Shown in pieces: positions 26,911 to 32,746 of a stretch of DNA of 64,000 bases. Within the stretch, counting starts at the first letter, position 1. Every line of letters begins with the position of its first letter. The position numbers and the translations under genes are program-made. Source of the stretch: Pseudomonas sp. 8O (GTDB lineage: Bacteria; Pseudomonadota; Gammaproteobacteria; Pseudomonadales; Pseudomonadaceae); the NCBI RefSeq assembly GCF_902506495.1, contig NZ_LR733265.1:950587-1014586 (forward strand), written 5' to 3'. The notes below the pieces were generated by a model. That model had not been told where the DNA came from. It saw only the letters and a list, made by a program, of their open reading frames with translations, and did no database searches.

Positions 26911-27101
26911 TAGGGTGTGTACGAAAAGTCGTCGAGCGAAGGTCAGGCGATACCGATGGCGGCCCCGCAAAAACAGGTGAGGAACGGACTGGGCTCGCAA
27001 TCGAGTTTACGAGCTGTAAATGAGCATTCGACCGGGCTGGCGTTCCAGCCCGTTTTTAACGAAGCATCACCGAGCGCAGGCACTTTTCGTACAAAGCCTA
27101 G
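26911..27101. mobile_element. MITE-like element next to intI
   Basis: About 190 bp bounded by terminal inverted repeats: GTGTACGAAAAGTC on the left (26917-26930) and GCACTTTTCGTAC on the right (27080-27092), flanked by TTAG and CTAG. The interior holds a palindrome CGGGCTGGCGTTCCAGCCCG (27032-27051) and no transposase. It looks like a deletion derivative of an IS5-like element. Its right edge coincides with the intI stop codon. Confidence 0.7.
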
Positions 27102-28060
27102 CGATCCAAAGGACTCAATACCGCCAGACCACCTCGATTGAGCACATGGGTGTAGATCATGGTGGTTTTCACGTCTGAGTGGTCGAGCAGTTCCTGCACC
27201 GTACGAATGTCCTGACCAGCTTCCAGCAAATGAGTCGCGAAACAATGGCGCAGGGTATGCGGTGAAATGGGCTTTACGATGCCTGCCTCCCTAGCAGCGC
27301 GCTTGAGGTTGCGCTGCACACGCTTCTCGTCCAGGTGATGACGCCGTACGGCCCCGGAACGCGGGTCGACCGAAAGCCCGGCAGCCGGAAAGACGTACTG
27401 CCAGCCCAGCTCACGAGGTGCATTGGGATATTTGCGCGCCAGGGCAAAGGGCAACCATACATCGCCACGCCCTTTCGCCAACTCCGCCTGGTGCAGAGCC
27501 TTCACCACTGCAAGGTGATTTCGCAGTGCCTGCTCCAAGCGCTGCGGCAGCATGGTGACGCGATCCTTCATGCCTTTGCCGTCACGAATGAGGATTTCGT
27601 GCCGGGAAAAATCCACATCCTTGATGCGCAAACGCACTGCCTCCATCAAACGCATCCCTGTGCCATAGAGCAGGCTACACAGGAGCCAAACCTCACCATC
27701 CAGCCGCTCCAGCACCTGGCGCACCTCATAGACAGTCAATACCACTGGCAATCGCTGCGGCTTCTTCGCCCGAACGATATCGGCTAACCACGGCAAATCC
27801 AGCGCCAATACTTCCTTGTAAAGAAACAACAACGCCGCCAATGCTTGATTTTGAGTAGATGCCGACACATTTCGCCGCACGGCAAGATCTGTGAGAAAGG
27901 CCTCAATCTCGGCAGCGCCCATATCCTGAGGATGCCTGTAGCGGTGAAAGCGGATAAAACGCTTCACCCACTCGCAATAGACGCGTTCAGTCCGGATGGA
28001 GTAGTGTTTGAGGCGAATTCGATCACGCATCTGATCGAGTAAACGAGGCTTATCATCCAT
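27098..28060 (-). CDS. intI: Integron integrase IntI
   Basis: 320 aa tyrosine recombinase. Catalytic residues in place: Arg 137 (GTGMRLMEA), Lys 162, His 268 and Arg 271 (HTLRH), His 294 (LLDHSDVKTT), Tyr 303 (MIYTHV). The insert that separates IntI from other tyrosine recombinases is present at about 205-250 (LARKYPNAPRELGWQYVF, then VDPRSGAVRRHHLDEKRVQR). It recombines attC sites with attI. ATG 28060 (MDDKPRLLDQMRDRIR) is chosen by family N-terminus; a further ATG at 28174 would add 38 unlikely residues. Points away from the cassette array, as usual. Appears intact. Confidence 0.96.
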   Translation of the reverse strand: MDDKPRLLDQMRDRIRLKHYSIRTERVYCEWVKRFIRFHRYRHPQDMGAAEIEAFLTDLAVRRNVSASTQNQALAALLFLYKEVLALDLPWLADIVRAKKPQRLPVVLTVYEVRQVLERLDGEVWLLCSLLYGTGMRLMEAVRLRIKDVDFSRHEILIRDGKGMKDRVTMLPQRLEQALRNHLAVVKALHQAELAKGRGDVWLPFALARKYPNAPRELGWQYVFPAAGLSVDPRSGAVRRHHLDEKRVQRNLKRAAREAGIVKPISPHTLRHCFATHLLEAGQDIRTVQELLDHSDVKTTMIYTHVLNRGGLAVLSPLDR

Positions 28061-28197
28061 GGTGCATAACCTTCCAAAATGGTCGTCCTGACCCGGAAAG
28101 CACCAGCCTAGACAGGGAGTCGAACGATGGCAAGGAAGGTTATCCACTAAAATCACCCGCAGGTTATGCACCATTTGGTGTCTATTTATAGTTAGGT
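28061..28197 (+). promoter_or_regulatory. attI region and intI/cassette promoters
   Basis: Lies between intI and cassette 1. The recombination core GTTAGGT is at 28191-28197, with crossover after G28191. A perfect 13-bp inverted repeat is present: ATGGTGCATAACC (28059-28071) and GGTTATGCACCAT (28162-28174), plus a partial copy GGAAGGTTATCC at 28134. A possible outward cassette promoter is TTATGC (28164-28169) with TATAGT (28187-28192). No clear LexA box was seen for intI. Confidence 0.75.
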
Positions 28198-28201
28198 TCT
28201 T

Positions 28202-28612
28202 ATGGTCAGATTTCTCTTCGCGCCTCTAGTAATTGCCATCTTTATTTCTGGCTGCTTGGACACCGCACAAGATAACGCTGAGAAAAAAGCAATGAATGAA
28301 ACAAGCACAGTGGAGCCTAACGATCCACCGTTGAATCAAGCCCAGGAGTTGGCGGTAAGTAAACTCTCTGCCTCGGATGTAGAGAAAATTGATACCGAGC
28401 TGCTTGCAAATACAGGCAGTAATTGGCGAAAGGTTGCAATGGTTGTAGGGCTAACCATGAGCAAAACTCAGAGTCAGTTCAACGACATTCCAGATCTTTA
28501 CTACTCGCAGCGCGTGGCTAACCTTGTCGAGCAAGGGCACCTTGAGTCACAGGGCAACCTACTGCAAATGCGCTATAGCGAGGTAAGGCGTTCGCGCACC
28601 GTGCAACCATAA
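28202..28612 (+). CDS. Cassette 1: lipoprotein with DUF3658-like domain
   Basis: 136 aa. The N-terminal signal ends in a lipobox, IFISGC (Cys 18), so the mature protein should be lipid-anchored. After a charged linker, residues about 55-135 (NWRKVAMVVGLTMSKTQ, then YYSQRVANLVEQGHLESQGN, ending LQMRYSEVRR) resemble DUF3658, found alone or in larger cytosolic proteins; a lipidated form is unusual. Starts 10 bases into the cassette with no clear ribosome site. Confidence 0.8.
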   Translation: MVRFLFAPLVIAIFISGCLDTAQDNAEKKAMNETSTVEPNDPPLNQAQELAVSKLSASDVEKIDTELLANTGSNWRKVAMVVGLTMSKTQSQFNDIPDLYYSQRVANLVEQGHLESQGNLLQMRYSEVRRSRTVQP

Positions 28613-28614
28613 AA

Positions 28615-28691
28615 ACCTAACTACTGGTTCAAGTCGCTCGCTTCGCTCACTCGGGACCGGCTAAAGCCGGCCCCTTAACCAAACGTTAGAT
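28615..28691 (+). repeat. attC of cassette 1
   Basis: 77 bp. Inverse core ACCTAAC (28615-28621) and core GTTAGAT (28685-28691). The inverse core exactly complements GTTAGGT at the start of cassette 1, as required for a cassette that integrates as a circle. Confidence 0.92.
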
Positions 28692-28706
28692 CGCCCCTGG
28701 GAATGG

Positions 28707-28949
28707 ATGCCGATGTCAGGCCAAAGAAAGATTTTCGCAGTAAATGACCGAGTTCTAGTCCTTGCTGAAGGCGGCTGGAAGCAAGCCGCATTTGGGAAAG
28801 TCAGCAGTGCTGCTGAACCAGTTGAAACACTCCAGGGGCATGATTTTTTCTATTGGGTGACGTTCGACCAGCCCCAAGAGGACGTCAATGGTCCAGATAA
28901 ATACTCAAAGGCCCAAATACTTAGCTGCTACATTGAGCCGGCAATCTAA
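28707..28949 (+). CDS. Cassette 2: small hypothetical protein
   Basis: 80 aa from ATG 28707 (or 78 aa from ATG 28713). Beta-rich, SH3-like pattern: NDRVLVLAEGGWKQAAFGKV, then GHDFFYWVTFDQPQEDVNGP and ILSCYIEPAI. No signal peptide or membrane helix. The stop codon overlaps the inverse core of its attC, a tight fit typical of cassette genes. Function not recognised. Confidence 0.75.
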   Translation: MPMSGQRKIFAVNDRVLVLAEGGWKQAAFGKVSSAAEPVETLQGHDFFYWVTFDQPQEDVNGPDKYSKAQILSCYIEPAI

Positions 28950-29020
28950 CTAGTGGCTCAAATCGTTCGCTTCGCTCACTGGGACGGGCTAAAAGCCCAC
29001 CTTTTAGCCAACCGTTAGGT
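28944..29020 (+). repeat. attC of cassette 2
   Basis: 77 bp. Inverse core ATCTAAC (28944-28950), exactly complementary to GTTAGAT at the cassette start; core GTTAGGT (29014-29020). Central TCGCTTCGCTCACTGGGACG as in the other sites. Confidence 0.92.
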
Positions 29021-29026
29021 GTACAA

Positions 29027-29485
29027 ATGTCGGATCACCATGTTTGTTTAATTCCTGCCACCCCGGAATTCATCCCAAGCAAGGCGTCTCAAACAGCCGC
29101 CATTGCACTGATTCAAAAAGCATGGCGTCAAAACGTCCCAGAGATCACACTCGAGACCGATGAACACATCGCCTTCAGGGACTGCGGGGAAAATTTTGAG
29201 TCTATTCATTGCCCACACTGTAGCACTGAAGTTCAGGTCGAATATTGGCAAGACCTCATGGATCAAGATTACTCAAATGAGGATGGGTTCCGACTCCGTA
29301 CAATATCAATGCCCTGCTGCGGACACATATCAACACTGAACGATTTTCTTTATAAGTGGCCCATGGGCTTTAGTCGATTCATTATACGTTTTAGCGACCT
29401 AGGACATGAGATATCCGACCACCTTCTCATTGAACTGGAATCAGTCATAGGCTGCAAATTGCGAGTTATTCACCAAATGTACTAA
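29027..29485 (+). CDS. Cassette 3: Cys-rich hypothetical protein
   Basis: 152 aa, cytosolic. Two cysteine motifs could bind zinc: IHCPHCSTE (about 64-72) and PCCGH (about 99-103). The end WPMGFSRFIIRFSDLG and LLIELESVIGCKLRVIHQMY are well-formed helices and strands. I have a memory of similar proteins of about 150 aa in Pseudomonas outside integrons, but no function. The start lies 12 bases after the cassette boundary. About 77 bases separate the stop from the attC. Confidence 0.75.
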   Translation: MSDHHVCLIPATPEFIPSKASQTAAIALIQKAWRQNVPEITLETDEHIAFRDCGENFESIHCPHCSTEVQVEYWQDLMDQDYSNEDGFRLRTISMPCCGHISTLNDFLYKWPMGFSRFIIRFSDLGHEISDHLLIELESVIGCKLRVIHQMY

Positions 29486-29805
29486 GTGGCAAACCATTAT
29501 CATCCGTATACCCTCAAGGAAACGCTGGCTTGTTGTCACGCACAGATAGACTTTCGTTGTCTACCTAACAAGTGATTGAACCAATCGCTGTGTTATCTGG
29601 GACGAGACAAAGCCTGTCCCTCAACCAAACATCAGGCATCACCAGACAGACGTGCACTCCCAGAACCTCCGAAACTCCACGCATTCTTGACACGCAGAAG
29701 ATGACAACTCTTTCACGCAAACTCGATTACCTACACTGCTGCCAGCGTAAAATTTGCTATACTGCTCGCCCTCCATCTGTGCATCATTTTTTCATAGGAA
29801 GTGAA
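29486..29805. other. Non-coding stretch of cassettes 3 and 4
   Basis: 320 bases: the tail of cassette 3 with attC3, then about 170 bases at the head of cassette 4 with no gene. An unusually long leader for a cassette, so cassette 4 may carry its own promoter here (AATTTGCTATACTGC near 29752 contains a TATACT -10-like box). Confidence 0.5.
29563..29637 (+). repeat. attC of cassette 3 (core degenerate)
   Basis: Inverse core ACCTAAC (29563-29569) matches the cassette start, but the core reads ATCAGGC (29631-29637) where GTTAGGC is expected, and the central part is diverged. The missing crossover G suggests that cassettes 3 and 4 can no longer separate. Confidence 0.75.
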
Positions 29806-30222
29806 ATGGATAAACTATTCGCAGCTGTAACAACATGCTTACTATGTTCTGTTTCTAGCTTAGTGTTTTCGACAGAAAGGCAAATCGTGCGCCCTGGAAT
29901 GTATGAAATCACTTCTGGCATTGCCGACAATTCAGTCAAGACCCAGACCTGTTATAGCGATACAGATGTGGAAGACCTTCCTACGCTTTTACTAAAAATG
30001 GAAGATAAATTGATGCAAAAAAACTGTAGCGCTGAGATTTTATCAGAAACTGATGGAGAGGCTGAGTGGCGTACAGAGTGCAAGACAGACTTTGTTACCC
30101 GAACTACGGTTGGTTCGATCATGTGGGACGATACTCATTTCAGCGGCAACGCCTTTCTTACAATGGGAAGAATTGAGATGGAGTATCAATTCGATGCCCT
30201 GCGCGTAAGCGATTGTAAATAA
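29806..30222 (+). CDS. Cassette 4: secreted DUF3617-like protein
   Basis: 138 aa. Signal peptide MDKLFAAVTTCLLCSVSSLV to about residue 23; mature part begins RQIVRPGMYEITSGIADN, the PGxYEIT opening of DUF3617, with three later cysteines (TQTCYSD, KKNCSAE by register KNCSAE, RTECKTD) likely to form disulfides and IMWDDTHFSGNAFLTMG near the end. Periplasmic. GGAAGTGAA precedes the ATG at 29806; a longer frame from 29572 runs through the attC and is rejected. Function unknown. Confidence 0.78.
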   Translation: MDKLFAAVTTCLLCSVSSLVFSTERQIVRPGMYEITSGIADNSVKTQTCYSDTDVEDLPTLLLKMEDKLMQKNCSAEILSETDGEAEWRTECKTDFVTRTTVGSIMWDDTHFSGNAFLTMGRIEMEYQFDALRVSDCK

Positions 30223-30301
30223 AGGAAGGGGCATGGAGGTTTAACACAATTTCTGTTCCGACCCTGTACGGCAGTAAACTACTGCTTATGGCCAGCCTGA
30301 C

Positions 30302-30800
30302 AACGTGTATGGACTCTCCCCACAAGTAGTGAGCAAAGCTTTTCCGTTGCACGTGCCGTCAGGCGGGCTTTACGCTCTGCCAATTGCCATTGAAACGCCG
30401 CTCGTGGCACCACACCGCCCAGCAGATCCGCACCAGTTTGTTGGCCAGTGCTACAACCGCTTTGTTGTGGCCGATACGTTCTGCCGTCTGCACAGCCCAG
30501 CGCTACAGCTGCGTCAGCTTTTCCTGCGTACGTGCCTGGCAACGCTGGGCCGCCCCCAATAGTGCGCTGTGCCACAGGCTTCCATTACTCACTCGACCAG
30601 CTCACCCTGCTCCTGTATATGTTGCCGGAACGCCTCTCGGTTCAGCCGCTTGCGCTGCACCACCTGGCCGGAACGGACACTCTCGGCAACTTGGTAAACG
30701 GACTTGGCCAGATCAACTGCAATTCGCTTCATGGTAGCTCTCCCATTCTTCAACCCTCAACGCCTTGGTATAGAGCCGTGGCGCGGGAAGAGTCCATTAC
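30302..30800 (-). mobile_element. Deleted IS1111-type (IS110 family) element in attC4
   Basis: About 500 bp, against about 1.4 kb for intact elements. Subterminal inverted repeats ATGGACTCTCCCC (30309-30321) and GGGAAGAGTCCAT (30785-30797) lie 7 and 3 bases from the ends, the geometry of the IS1111 group. It sits directly after the inverse core of attC4, the type of site used by the IS1111-attC group. The internal part of the transposase is missing, so it is not autonomous. Confidence 0.8.
30359..30732 (-). pseudogene. IS110/IS1111 transposase remnant
   Basis: The N-terminus is clear: MKRIAVDLAKSVYQVAESVR (the IS110 DEDD-domain start), then a TGA (30589-30591), then VMEACGTAHYWGR in the same frame, a known IS110 motif. 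After a deletion of most of the gene a C-terminal part follows in another frame: AQRCQARTQEKLTQL, a stop, then GHNKAVVALANKLVRICWAV and WQSVKPA. Not functional. Confidence 0.85.
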
Positions 30801-30872
30801 AGCATTCAAACCGTTCGCTTCGCTCACTGGTACGAGCCAAAACCCGCCCCTTAACCAAACGTTAGACAGACC

Positions 30873-31238
30873 ATGAATCCTTCAAAGCTATCCGCAGAAA
30901 TTGATTATCTGATCGAAAATTTCGGTGTCTATCCGTATAGCTTTTTCAATATCCTGCACCTCTCGGATAACCCGAACCTTGACTTAACTAAGCAGAACGA
31001 AATTTGGCAGGATATAAAAACCGAAGATTGGCACGATCTGAGATTGGAGGCCTATTCGTTATGGGCTATTACAGATAACGGCGATCTGCTTTGGTGGAAT
31101 GAGAAACAAACGATTGCGATGAATCCTAGAGCGCAGGAGTATATGGCTTTGCCGGTGAATCCAAGGCAGTTCATAAGGCTGATAGGGCTAGGGAAGGTAA
31201 CAGGTATATTCCCATCCACTTTGTGGCAGAGTGTCTAA
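30873..31238 (+). CDS. Cassette 5: possible SMI1/KNR4-like protein
   Basis: 121 aa, acidic, cytosolic. MNPSKLSAEIDYLIENFGVY at the start and LWAITDNGDLLWWNEKQTIA followed by YMALPVNPRQFIRLIG recall the SMI1/KNR4 immunity-protein fold, but the match is weak and I would not assign it without a profile search. The start is 11 bases after the cassette boundary and the stop lies in the attC inverse core, the usual tight packing. Confidence 0.72.
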   Translation: MNPSKLSAEIDYLIENFGVYPYSFFNILHLSDNPNLDLTKQNEIWQDIKTEDWHDLRLEAYSLWAITDNGDLLWWNEKQTIAMNPRAQEYMALPVNPRQFIRLIGLGKVTGIFPSTLWQSV

Positions 31239-31308
31239 CCAGTGGTTCAAATCGCTCACTTCGCTCACTGGGACGGGCTAAAGCCCGCCCCTTAATCAAA
31301 CGTCAAAT
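31233..31308 (+). repeat. attC of cassette 5
   Basis: 76 bp. Inverse core GTCTAAC (31233-31239), exactly complementary to GTTAGAC at the cassette 5 start; core GTCAAAT (31302-31308), one base off the GTTRRRY consensus. Confidence 0.88.
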
Positions 31309-31325
31309 GTCCTCAGGAAGAAATC

Positions 31326-31808
31326 ATGGAATTCAAAGCAGGAAGCTTCACCTTCGGAAGGTGCGACAAAATTGCTGCAGAATGGATGCACCAACATGGA
31401 CAAACCCTATTAAAGTACTCCTTGTCGATCATATTCATCTGGCTTGGTGCTCTAAAGCCACTTGGCTTAAGCCCAGTAAATGATCTAGTGACAAATACGA
31501 TAACCTGGCTACCTTCAGATATATTCATACCTATATTGGGGGTATGGGAAATTGCCATTGGTGCTTGCCTTCTCATCAAGCCTCTGGTGAGGATTGCATT
31601 AACCTTGCTATTTTTACAGCTATTCGGAACCGTACTGCCGCCATTTCTACTGCCAGAAGTGTGCTTCATCAAATTCCCATATGCACTCACACTTGAAGGC
31701 CAATACATAATTAAAAATTGTGTGATTTTGAGTGCTGCTATTGTCGTAGGTGGCGGTTTAAGCAAAGAAGTATCCCCGTATGCAGGCCAACGCGCGCAAA
31801 ACACTTAA
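31326..31808 (+). CDS. Cassette 6: DoxX/YkgB-like membrane protein
   Basis: 160 aa, four membrane helices (about 29-47, 62-84, 88-108, 130-146). Helix 1 with LLKYSLSIIFIWLGALKPLG, then PILGVWEIAIGACLLIKPLV and a last LEGQYIIKNCVILSAAIVVG, follow the DoxX/YkgB (DUF417) pattern. Such proteins are linked to respiratory or oxidative functions in some bacteria, but no role can be assigned. AGGAAGAAATC precedes the ATG. Confidence 0.78.
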   Translation: MEFKAGSFTFGRCDKIAAEWMHQHGQTLLKYSLSIIFIWLGALKPLGLSPVNDLVTNTITWLPSDIFIPILGVWEIAIGACLLIKPLVRIALTLLFLQLFGTVLPPFLLPEVCFIKFPYALTLEGQYIIKNCVILSAAIVVGGGLSKEVSPYAGQRAQNT

Positions 31809-31855
31809 CAACATTCAAACCGTTCGCTTCGCCCACTGGAACGGCCTGAAGCCCG
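31803..31855 (+). repeat. attC of cassette 6, left part only
   Basis: Inverse core ACTTAAC (31803-31809) overlapping the cassette 6 stop, then ACATTCAAACCGTTCGCTTC and CCTGAAGCCCG, after which the MITE-like repeat starts. The right half is not recognisable beyond the repeat. Confidence 0.7.
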
Positions 31856-31948
31856 TCATTCCCGCGAAGACGGAAATCCAGAACCTGTGTAGTGCCTGAG
31901 CTCCTGCCTCTGCGGGAGTGACGGCAAATGGCTTTTCAGAATTCCCCT
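31853..31948. repeat. MITE-like repeat inside attC6
   Basis: About 96 bp related to 17083-17195: CCGTCATTCCCGCGAAGACG, GGAAATCCAG, CTGCGGGAGTGACGGC and the right end GGCTTTTCAGAATTCCCC. The left terminal repeat is lost where it meets the attC (CTGAAGCCCGTCAT). Confidence 0.75.
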
Positions 31949-31965
31949 AAAGAAAACAAACATAA

Positions 31966-32026
31966 AAATGGTTCAAATCGCTCCCTGAGACGGGCTAAAG
32001 CTCGCCCCCTCAACCAAACGTCAGGT
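31966..32026 (+). repeat. Second, incomplete attC before cassette 7
   Basis: GGTTCAAATCGCTCCCTGAG, ACGGGCTAAAGCTCGCCCCC and core GTCAGGT (32020-32026); the inverse core is lost. It may be the only trace of a deleted cassette, or the partly duplicated right half of attC6. Confidence 0.7.
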
Positions 32027-32047
32027 TGATTAATCAGGGAGATACCA

Positions 32048-32506
32048 ATGAGTCAATGCCATAAACCAGGTAATTTCAAGACGTACTTCAACGAGAACAT
32101 GAAAGATTTGGGACTACCCGTTCCTCAAACACTATTTGACAATCTCAATGCAGCCGTAGCGAATGCCGGACTTGTTTTGGACGCTCTAGAAACATTAGGT
32201 ACGGGAGCGACAATGGCAGAGGTTATTAAAGCAACGACCGGGCTGGAGAAATTAAAAGTCGCAGCTTCGCTGGGGGCTTCTTTTTATGTTGGGGCCGTCA
32301 TTGGGAGTATCGCTGTAGCAAGCGGGCGCTCAGTAGGTTGCGGCAACAGAATGTCAGATATGTTTGTGTTTCTTCAGAAAAACAACCTTGCGTTTGATGG
32401 CTGGAACTCGTTTTATGCTCGCAACCCGGAAATACTGGACAAGAGTAGCAGGTTCAGAGTCGCCTATCGCTCCAAGGCCCTAGTTCGGAGTGGGGTCTAC
32501 GCCTGA
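32048..32506 (+). CDS. Cassette 7, gene 1: glycine-rich hydrophobic protein
   Basis: 152 aa. Soluble N-terminus (MSQCHKPGNFKTYFNENMKD), a central stretch of Ala/Gly-rich hydrophobic residues (LGASFYVGAVIGSIAVASGR, about 77-96) that could span a membrane or form a glycine zipper, then a basic C-terminus. No family recognised. GGGAGATACCA precedes the ATG. Its stop overlaps the start of a 55-aa membrane protein (TGATG), so the two are translated together. Confidence 0.75.
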   Translation: MSQCHKPGNFKTYFNENMKDLGLPVPQTLFDNLNAAVANAGLVLDALETLGTGATMAEVIKATTGLEKLKVAASLGASFYVGAVIGSIAVASGRSVGCGNRMSDMFVFLQKNNLAFDGWNSFYARNPEILDKSSRFRVAYRSKALVRSGVYA

Positions 32507-32673
32507 TGAAAGACACTTTAATTTTATTGGTAGCCGCTTTAGTCTGCGCGGCTTTGTCGTGGCTGTTTTTCGCTCACTTTCAAAATAGCGCCTTCACCAT
32601 CATGCTCGCTATATTTGTCATTACAATTCTAGCGAAGCCACTCTACAAGCAATACCGAGACAGGGATAAGTAG
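32506..32673 (+). CDS. Cassette 7, gene 2: small two-helix membrane protein
   Basis: 55 aa: MKDTLILLVAALVCAALSWL then FTIMLAIFVITILAKPLYKQ and a charged YRDRDK tail. Two predicted membrane helices (about 4-22 and 30-45). Start overlaps the previous stop by one base; no separate ribosome site is visible, so coupling is likely. Family not recognised. Two-gene cassettes are rare, and an effector with a small membrane partner is one reading. Confidence 0.7.
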   Translation: MKDTLILLVAALVCAALSWLFFAHFQNSAFTIMLAIFVITILAKPLYKQYRDRDK

Positions 32674-32679
32674 CCTGAC
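32673..32679 (+). repeat. Truncated attC of cassette 7
   Basis: Only a possible inverse core GCCTGAC remains, one base from the exact complement of GTCAGGT at the cassette start; no core or central part follows, so the array ends with a broken site. Confidence 0.5.
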
Positions 32680-32746
32680 TGCGCCCGACGTCTTCGCTTT
32701 GACGCTATGCTCTCCCCCGCTCATACCAACAAGGACGTAAACGTCG

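Larger units (their letters stand above)
30295..30867 (+). repeat. attC of cassette 4, split by the IS remnant
   Basis: Inverse core GCCTGAC (30295-30301) complements the cassette 4 start (TCAGGC). The rest of the site resumes at 30801 (AGCATTCAAACCGTTCGCTT) and ends with core GTTAGAC (30861-30867). Without the insert it would be about 74 bp. Confidence 0.8.
27098..32680. mobile_element. Chromosomal integron with seven cassettes
   Basis: Integrase, attI region and cassette array. Cassette boundaries (G^TTRRRY points): 1 28192-28685, 2 28686-29014, 3 29015-29631, 4 29632-30861, 5 30862-31302, 6 31303-32020, 7 32021 to about 32680. Cassette genes all point away from intI, begin close to the 5' boundary and are AT-richer than the flanks. 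attC sites of 75-77 bp share a Pseudomonas-type sequence (TCGCTTCGCTCACTGGGACG, then GGCTAAAGCCCGCCCCTTAA). No resistance gene or transposition module is present, so it is a resident chromosomal integron. Confidence 0.92.

Noticed and set aside
27098..28174. Longer intI starting at ATG 28174
   Set aside because: The extra 38 residues do not resemble IntI and come from the inverted repeat in attI; ATG 28060 gives the family N-terminus.
28061..28200. LexA box controlling intI
   Set aside because: No CTG-N10-CAG match found in the intI upstream region, unlike many mobile integrons.
29572..30222. 216-codon start for the cassette 4 protein
   Set aside because: It would run through attC3 and bury the signal peptide; ATG 29806 has a ribosome site and signal peptide.
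30279..30575. 98-codon minus-strand frame in the IS remnant
   Set aside because: Out of frame with the transposase parts; a product of the deletion.
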